Part shown: positions 59,703 through 64,000 of the stretch, in pieces
How positions within the stretch are numbered: position 1 is the first letter of the stretch
Layout: each line of letters starts with the position of its first letter
DNA from: CAZZEX01 sp964653285
Lineage (GTDB): Bacteria > Chloroflexota > Anaerolineae > B4-G1
Direction: 5' to 3'
Length of the DNA: 64,000 bases
Assembly: GCA_964653285.1 (NCBI GenBank)
Contig: CAZZEX010000004.1
Span: 1 to 64,000 of the forward strand
The notes under the pieces: model-generated
What the model saw: the letters and a program-made list of their open reading frames with translations, nothing else
The model's database searches: none
What the model was told of the DNA's origin: nothing
Made by a program: the position numbers and the translations under genes

Positions 59703-59730
59703 ATTATACCCATACTCAGGTTTTACGCAA
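59703..59730 (-). promoter_or_regulatory. Promoter of the PpiC gene
   Basis: Minus strand TTGCGT (59730-59725), a 16-base spacer, TATAAT (59708-59703), 84 bases upstream of the start. Divergent from the promoter at 59741. Confidence 0.7.
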
Positions 59731-59740
59731 CCTGGGTGGC

Positions 59741-59769
59741 TTGCCAAAGCGCCCGCCATCTGCTACAAT
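59741..59769 (+). promoter_or_regulatory. Promoter of the phosphatase/metallopeptidase operon
   Basis: TTGCCA at 59741-59746, exactly 17 bases, TACAAT at 59764-59769, 24 bases before ATG 59793. Confidence 0.75.
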
Positions 59770-59792
59770 TCCCATCGCTACAAAGAGACCAA

Positions 59793-60356
59793 ATGGCATC
59801 ACTGTACCTTGTTCGTCACGCCCGTTCACAGATGATGGGCGATGAGATCGAACGTTGGCCCCTCTCCGAGGAGGGTCAGCGCGAGGCCGGCGTCCTGGCA
59901 CGACAGAACTTCTGGCGCGAGGTAGAATTAATCTTCTCCAGCCCCGAGCCTAAGGCCCTGCAGACGACGAGACCGGCCGCCCGTCGCTGGGGCGTTCCTT
60001 TGGAGACTGTGGATTGCCTGCACGAACTACACCGCCCCCAACCGGTACATGACTACGAAATGGTCATCGCGCGCCTTTTTGCCGAGCCAGAGACGAGCAT
60101 CGCTGGTATGGAACCGGCCGCTCAGGCTGCCGAGCGTATCACCCGCTGCCTCAAGGGACTGGTAGCGTCGCATCCTGAGCAAACGTTGGCAGTGGTCTCA
60201 CACGGGCTGATCCTGACCCTCTTCCTGGCCCGGTTGGAGAACCGCTGGCCGACGGTAGCCGAGTGGCGCGCTATACCGTTTACGGGCCTAGCAGTGATGG
60301 ATACAACCACATGGCGTCTCATCAAAGGTTGGTCGAGCGTCTCCGAAGCCTCTTGA
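59793..60356 (+). CDS. Histidine phosphatase family protein
   Basis: 187 residues from ATG 59793. Catalytic RHG-type motif 'LYLVRHARSQ' (His in RHA), 'FSSPEPKALQTTRPA', acid donor region 'CLHELHRPQPVHDYE' and second His in 'TLAVVSHGLILTLFL'. Phosphoglycerate-mutase-like fold. The last 46 bases overlap the next gene. Substrate unknown. Confidence 0.9.
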   Translation: MASLYLVRHARSQMMGDEIERWPLSEEGQREAGVLARQNFWREVELIFSSPEPKALQTTRPAARRWGVPLETVDCLHELHRPQPVHDYEMVIARLFAEPETSIAGMEPAAQAAERITRCLKGLVASHPEQTLAVVSHGLILTLFLARLENRWPTVAEWRAIPFTGLAVMDTTTWRLIKGWSSVSEAS

Positions 60357-61618
60357 GTTGGACTGTCCAGCGGTGGGGACTGGCGCTGCTGTTGGTCGTG
60401 CTGCTGCTGGGCTTGGCAGCCGAAGGACCGCCGCCCGCCCGCCTCAATACCCAGATCAACCGCACCCTCGTCGGAGAGCAGTTTGACTTCGCTGGCTGGG
60501 AGATGGGGGCGCTGCTGGGTAAACTGGCCCACAGCCTGGTCGCGCCGCAGCGCTACATGGATGAGCCCGCCCGCCACGATTTCTTCCTCGACTACCTGAG
60601 ACTGGTGGCCGATATCCAGTGCCTGGATTGGGAAATCCAACGCGCTTATACCGACCCGGAAGTAGGGGATCCCGAGACGGCGACGGCCGAGTTGCGTGCC
60701 CAACTGGCCGAACTGCGCGCGGCGGAGAAGGCCCGCCAGCCGCTCGCTGAAGCGATCCTGGAAGAACAGACAGCCTGCATCCTGGTGGACGAGGGGTTTG
60801 GCATACTCGGCCAGGAGTTTCCGCCCGTAGGTGCCCACTTCACCCCGCTGCCCCTGCTGCTCATCGTCTCCCCCCGTGACCACATCGAATGCATCTTCAG
60901 CCTCAGCCTGTGCCACGGGCTGAACGTGGCCCGGCGGGAGGCCATTGAGGAACAGGTGGATGCCTCTCACGACGTCTCATCGCTGGTGACTGGCATCGGC
61001 GGGCTGTCTGCCTATCCAGCAATGCTGCTGGAGAGCAGTTCGCTCAACTGGGTGGCCGAGGTGACCGCGCACGAGTGGACGCACCACTACCTCACACCAC
61101 GACCGCTGGGCTGGAACTACGACGCCGCCCCCGAAACGCGCATCATCAACGAGACCGTGGCCTCCATCGTGGGGAAGGAGGCTGGGCGACGGATGGTGGC
61201 CCGCTATTACCCCGAACTTCTGCCACCGGAGCCGGAGCCCGCGCCGGAGGAGCCAGAAGAGAAGACGCCTCCACCCGAACCACCTGCCTTCGACTTCCGC
61301 GCGGAGATGCGGGAAACGCGCATCCAGGTAGACGAACTATTGGCCCAGGGGAGAATCGAAGAGGCGGAGGCTTACATGGAGGAATGGCGGCAGGAGTTTG
61401 TCTCCCACGGCTACTACATCCGCAAACTAAACCAGGCTTACTTCGCCTTCCACGGGGCCTACGCCGACGAACCCGGCGCGGCAGGGGCGGACCCTATCGG
61501 CCCGGCGGTACAGGAGTTGCGCGCCCACAGCCCCGACCTGCATACCTTCGTGGCCCGGGTGGCCCACGTCACGACGCTGGCCGAATTGCAGGTGCTGTTG
61601 GGGGAAGTGGCAGAATAG
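60311..61618 (+). CDS. Membrane-anchored HEXXH zinc peptidase of unknown family
   Basis: 435 residues from ATG 60311, inside the end of the phosphatase gene. One N-terminal membrane helix ('WGLALLLVVLLLGLAAEG'). Helical body, then 'VAEVTAHEWTHHYL' (HEXXH) and 'RIINETVASIVGKEAG' giving the downstream Glu, a gluzincin-like layout. Pro/Glu-rich hinge about residues 310-330, then a helical C-terminus. Translationally coupled to the phosphatase. The target is unknown. Confidence 0.8.
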   Translation: MASHQRLVERLRSLLSWTVQRWGLALLLVVLLLGLAAEGPPPARLNTQINRTLVGEQFDFAGWEMGALLGKLAHSLVAPQRYMDEPARHDFFLDYLRLVADIQCLDWEIQRAYTDPEVGDPETATAELRAQLAELRAAEKARQPLAEAILEEQTACILVDEGFGILGQEFPPVGAHFTPLPLLLIVSPRDHIECIFSLSLCHGLNVARREAIEEQVDASHDVSSLVTGIGGLSAYPAMLLESSSLNWVAEVTAHEWTHHYLTPRPLGWNYDAAPETRIINETVASIVGKEAGRRMVARYYPELLPPEPEPAPEEPEEKTPPPEPPAFDFRAEMRETRIQVDELLAQGRIEEAEAYMEEWRQEFVSHGYYIRKLNQAYFAFHGAYADEPGAAGADPIGPAVQELRAHSPDLHTFVARVAHVTTLAELQVLLGEVAE

Positions 61619-61762
61619 ACCTACGACGAAGGGAGCCGGCAGAGCACTCTCCGGCCTCACAACGGTATCCAGCGTACTGGTGAAGAGACGGCGGCGATAT
61701 GGTTGATGGTCTGGCCCAACGACCGGTATTCAGTATAGTACGGCGCGGGGGCGTGTCAAACC

Positions 61763-61790
61763 TTGACATCTCTCCGTTCTGGGGTAAAAT
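61763..61790 (+). promoter_or_regulatory. tRNA promoter
   Basis: TTGACA at 61763-61768, a 16-base spacer, TAAAAT at 61785-61790, 14 bases ahead of the first tRNA. Confidence 0.75.
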
Positions 61791-61803
61791 TAAAGCAGGT
61801 CGC

Positions 61804-61876
<73 letters not shown>

Positions 61877-61894
61877 TCAGCGTCGCCCCAGCGT

Positions 61895-61967
61895 GGGCCC
61901 GTAGCGCAGTTGGGAGCGCACCACAATGGCATTGTGGGGGTCGAGGGTTCGAGTCCCTCCGGGTCCA
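61895..61967 (+). tRNA. tRNA-Ala (anticodon GGC)
   Basis: Acceptor GGGCCCG/CGGGTCC, D arm GCGC..GCGC, anticodon stem CCACA/TGTGG with loop ATGGCAT (anticodon GGC), T arm GAGGG TTCGAGT CCCTC, discriminator A. 18 bases after the first tRNA, so co-transcribed. Confidence 0.95.
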
Positions 61968-61979
61968 CCTTGTGCATAA

Positions 61980-62254
61980 TCGAAAGGCTGCGAACAGGAG
62001 TAGTAGGCCATCCCCGCAGCGAGCCGGGAAACACCAGGTGGAAGCCCGGCCACCGGCGCTCAGGGGGAGCGCCATGTAAGGCCGAACTCGCCTGGGAGCC
62101 GCGCCGGTGAAAACGAGCAACCAGCAAGTAACCGGCGACGACCGGCCCTCGTTAACGGGTTAAGAGCAGGAGGCGTCCCGTGCGTAGGGATGTCTTCTAA
62201 TCAGGGTGGTACCGCGGAGCGCCCCTTCGTCCCTGAGACGGAGGGGCCTTTCTA
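61980..62254 (+). promoter_or_regulatory. T-box riboswitch with leucine specifier
   Basis: Full T-box architecture. Stem I contains AGTA (61999-62002) opposite the specifier loop GAACTCG, in which CTC (62087-62089) reads as a leucine codon. The antiterminator T-box AGGGTGGTACCGCGG is at 62203-62217, and its UGGU would pair with an ACCA tRNA end. The terminator is at 62221-62254. It should raise expression of the downstream gene when tRNA-Leu is uncharged. Confidence 0.92.
62221..62254 (+). terminator. T-box terminator hairpin
   Basis: GCCCCTTCGTC pairs with GACGGAGGGGC (one G-U-type mismatch), loop CCTGA, followed by CTTTCT. It is mutually exclusive with the antiterminator. Confidence 0.9.
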
Positions 62255-62269
62255 TAATAGAAAGACAGT

Positions 62270-62392
62270 ATCCCGGTGGGCGAGGGACGGCGCGGGCCGG
62301 TGACGGCTCACCTGCAGGAGCATTTTTTGGGCATCGCCAGAGGTGAACTGGAGGATCGGTTTGGGTGGATGACGCTGGTGGAGGGGGAGTGA
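62270..62392 (+). pseudogene. ilvE: 3' remnant of branched-chain aminotransferase ilvE
   Basis: The frame from 62270 to the TGA at 62390 reads 'IPVGEGRRGPVTAHLQEHFL' and 'GIARGELEDRFGWMTLVEGE', which aligns to the last 40 residues of ilvE. Its conserved end is 'GEG.CGPVT..IQ..FF...GE..D.WGWL'. The other 260 or so residues are absent and the scrap begins 16 bases past the T-box terminator. The gene was evidently the target of this leucine T-box before a deletion. Confidence 0.8.
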
Positions 62393-62394
62393 AC

Positions 62395-62685
62395 GTGGAA
62401 CGAGTGGAACTGGCCCGCGGCATCTTCTACCTGCAAGGCGGCTCTAACATGGGGCTGGTCGTGCGGGACGGGAAGGGACTGCTGATTGACGCCGGGCTGG
62501 ATAAGGACGCCGCCCGACGAGCGCTGCGAGTCGCCGACGAGTTGGGGGTCGTACTGGAGGCGGTGTTCATCACCCACGCCCACGCCGACCATTTCGGTGG
62601 CGCCCACTTCCTGCAGCGTCGCCTGGAGGTGCCGTTCTATGCCCCCGCGCTGGAGGCGTGGCAGCGGATTGAGGCAAAGGGATAA
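62395..62685 (+). pseudogene. N-terminal fragment of an MBL-fold hydrolase
   Basis: 96 residues from GTG 62395 (or GTG 62389, overlapping the ilvE stop). Metallo-beta-lactamase fold beginning with 'NMGLVVRDGKGLLIDAGLD' and the metal motif 'ITHAHADHFGGAHFL' (HxHxDH). It stops at 62685, less than half a normal MBL domain, so the C-terminal metal ligands are missing. Non-functional as an enzyme. Confidence 0.8.
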
Positions 62686-62745
62686 GAGGTTTGGATCTTT
62701 CCTCAATCGTTACACTGATTCGAACAATTAAGAGGTCAACCGGCG

Positions 62746-63129
62746 ATGAACAATCTCACCTTGGACGGTCTTCTGGCTCAGGCATTCCAGCTCTATCAAA
62801 AGGGAGAGTACACTAAGGCGTTTGATCTGATCACACGTGAGACCAGCCGATTTCCAGCGTGGGCTCAAACGCTTTATTTCTGGCGCATTTGCCTTGCATC
62901 TCGGATGAAGCAAACGACACTGGCCCTTCAACTGTTTGAGGAAGCACTTGCCGCTGGACATTGGCTCCACCTGACTTTACTGCGAGAAGATGAGGATTTG
63001 GAGCCGCTTCAAGTGCGAACTGGAGGTGCAAAGTGCGAACTGGAGGTGCATCCCAATCTAGGGTACGATTTTCCGTCTGGATTCCAGCGAAGCCTGGCAC
63101 GTGCACTGGAGTTCATACTGCCGGCTTGA
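62746..63129 (+). CDS. TPR-like protein, probably an internally deleted hydrolase
   Basis: 127 residues. Residues 1-80 are TPR-like helices ('LLAQAFQLYQKGEYTKAFDL', 'ALQLFEEALAAGHW'). Then comes a 19-base tandem repeat (63012-63049) encoding 'VRTGGAKCELEV', and the end 'HPNLGYDFPSGFQRSLARAL' resembles the His-containing C-terminus of an alpha/beta hydrolase. The fusion suggests loss of the middle of a TPR-hydrolase gene, possibly at the repeat. The frame is intact. Confidence 0.6.
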   Translation: MNNLTLDGLLAQAFQLYQKGEYTKAFDLITRETSRFPAWAQTLYFWRICLASRMKQTTLALQLFEEALAAGHWLHLTLLREDEDLEPLQVRTGGAKCELEVHPNLGYDFPSGFQRSLARALEFILPA

Positions 63130-63174
63130 GATCAATCGCCCAGAGTATGGTGATAAATAGGTAAGGAGAAGAAG

Positions 63175-64000
63175 ATGACAGATAAGTACGTACCCCAGGA
63201 GATCGAACCCAAATGGCAGAAACGATGGGAAGACGACGGGCTGTACGCCACCCGCGAGGACCCGACCCGGCCCAAGTATTACTTCCTGACCATGCTGCCC
63301 TACCCATCAGCCGACTACCTGCACGTCGGTCACTGGTACGTAATGGCCCCCTCAGATGCCCGTGCGCGTTACATGCGAATGAAGGGCTACAACGTCTTCT
63401 ATCCCGTCGGCTTTGATGCTTTCGGACTGCCGGCCGAGAACGCGGCTATCCAGCGGGGCATCCACCCCTTCAAATGGGCCTGGGATAGCATCGAAGTCAT
63501 GCGCAGACAACTGCGTTCCATGGGGGCTATGTGGGCCTGGGATCGAGAGGCGGTCACCTGCCTGCCTGGCTACTACAAATGGACGCAATGGTTCTTCCTC
63601 AGATTCTACGAGGCCGGCCTGGCCTATAAAAAGATGGCCCCGGTGGACTTCTGCCCCAAATGCAACACTACCTTGGCCCGAGAGCAGGTCTGGGGAGAGG
63701 ACCGCCATTGCGAGCGCTGCGGCACACCGGTCATCAAGAAGGAACTGGAGCAGTGGTTCTTCCGCATCACGAACTATGTCGATGAACTGCTGGACCACTC
63801 CAGGATAGACTGGCCGGAGCGCATCTGCGCCATGCAAAAAAACTGGATCGGGCGCAGCGAGGGAGCGAATGTCACTTTCCCGATTGCGGGTTCCCCCTCT
63901 CCCACCTCCCCCCCCAGAGTTGGGGGGGGCCGAGGGGGGGCGGATGAGGGCATCATCGTATTCACCACCCGGCCCGACACTCTCTGGGGCGCGACCTTCA
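63175..64000 (+). CDS. leuS: Leucyl-tRNA synthetase (N-terminal part)
   Basis: 275 residues to the window end, still open. ATG 63175 behind AAGGAGAAGA. 'EIEPKWQKRWEDDGLY', HIGH-class motif 'YLHVGHWYVMAPSDARARYM', 'GFDAFGLPAENAAI', zinc module 'CPKCNTTLAREQVW' with 'CERCGTPVIKKELEQWFF', and the editing-site start 'VFTTRPDTLWGATF'. A C-run/G-run palindrome at about 63890-63945 adds 'SPSPTSPPRVGGGRGGADEG' in frame just before that editing motif. It charges tRNA-Leu. The leucine T-box 920 bases upstream no longer abuts it. Confidence 0.95.
   Translation, partial: MTDKYVPQEIEPKWQKRWEDDGLYATREDPTRPKYYFLTMLPYPSADYLHVGHWYVMAPSDARARYMRMKGYNVFYPVGFDAFGLPAENAAIQRGIHPFKWAWDSIEVMRRQLRSMGAMWAWDREAVTCLPGYYKWTQWFFLRFYEAGLAYKKMAPVDFCPKCNTTLAREQVWGEDRHCERCGTPVIKKELEQWFFRITNYVDELLDHSRIDWPERICAMQKNWIGRSEGANVTFPIAGSPSPTSPPRVGGGRGGADEGIIVFTTRPDTLWGATF

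Overview
The window looks like a high-GC Chloroflexota chromosome, probably Anaerolineae or a close relative. The evidence is indirect: Pro/Thr-rich lipoprotein linkers ('TPTPTPT'), C-terminal 'YLPIVLR'-type tails on exported proteins, a CIRCE-controlled groES-groEL operon, a tRNA-Leu-type T-box leader, LCP proteins next to an ECF sigma factor, and families common in that phylum. I cannot name a species.

Layout. 0-7 kb: the 3' end of dnaK, a gutted htrA, a hypothetical protein with a receiver/CpaE-type ATPase, a secreted zinc peptidase, and a receiver-GAF-cyclase. 7.6-15.4 kb: a phospho-signalling/conflict cluster with a VWA (TerY-like) protein, a PP2C phosphatase with a TerY-C-like zinc ribbon and, 4.4 kb further on, a Ser/Thr kinase. 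Between phosphatase and kinase lie a WD40 protein and an FGE-like protein that share an N-terminal domain, plus two small-gene pairs. 15.6-23.3 kb: housekeeping (glycoside hydrolase, AAMDC protein, groEL/groES, dnaX-ybaB-recR, a receiver). 23.4-33.5 kb: a defence island on the minus strand. It holds a GmrSD-like DUF262-HNH protein, a stand-alone RadC N-terminal domain and a type IIG-like enzyme, then the wreck of a type III-like mod/res operon that still carries an intact MntA-HepT module, and MazEF-like and PIN modules. 34-45 kb: prepilin peptidase, an ECF sigma factor with an anti-sigma/LCP fusion and a second LCP, a phosphodiester glycosidase, three signalling proteins and a membrane pyrophosphatase. 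45-59.6 kb: exported surface proteins, several of them broken, then aconitase X, rsmI, a KaiC-like ATPase and a PpiC foldase. 59.7-64 kb: phosphatase, membrane zinc peptidase, two tRNA-Ala genes, a Leu-specifier T-box followed by only the 3' scrap of ilvE, truncated ORFs, and leuS running off the end.

Two themes run through the window. First, short palindromic or repeated elements sit in frame inside genes (leuS, a kinase, a glycosidase, hydrolases, WD40 linkers). Second, many genes are internally deleted, truncated or frameshifted. The most interesting candidates are the interrupted TerY-P-type triad, the sigma/anti-sigma-LCP fusion, the T-box orphaned from ilvE, the in-frame repeats, and the R-M operon whose toxin-antitoxin core outlived the enzymes. 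No transposase, prophage, CRISPR array or rRNA gene was seen.
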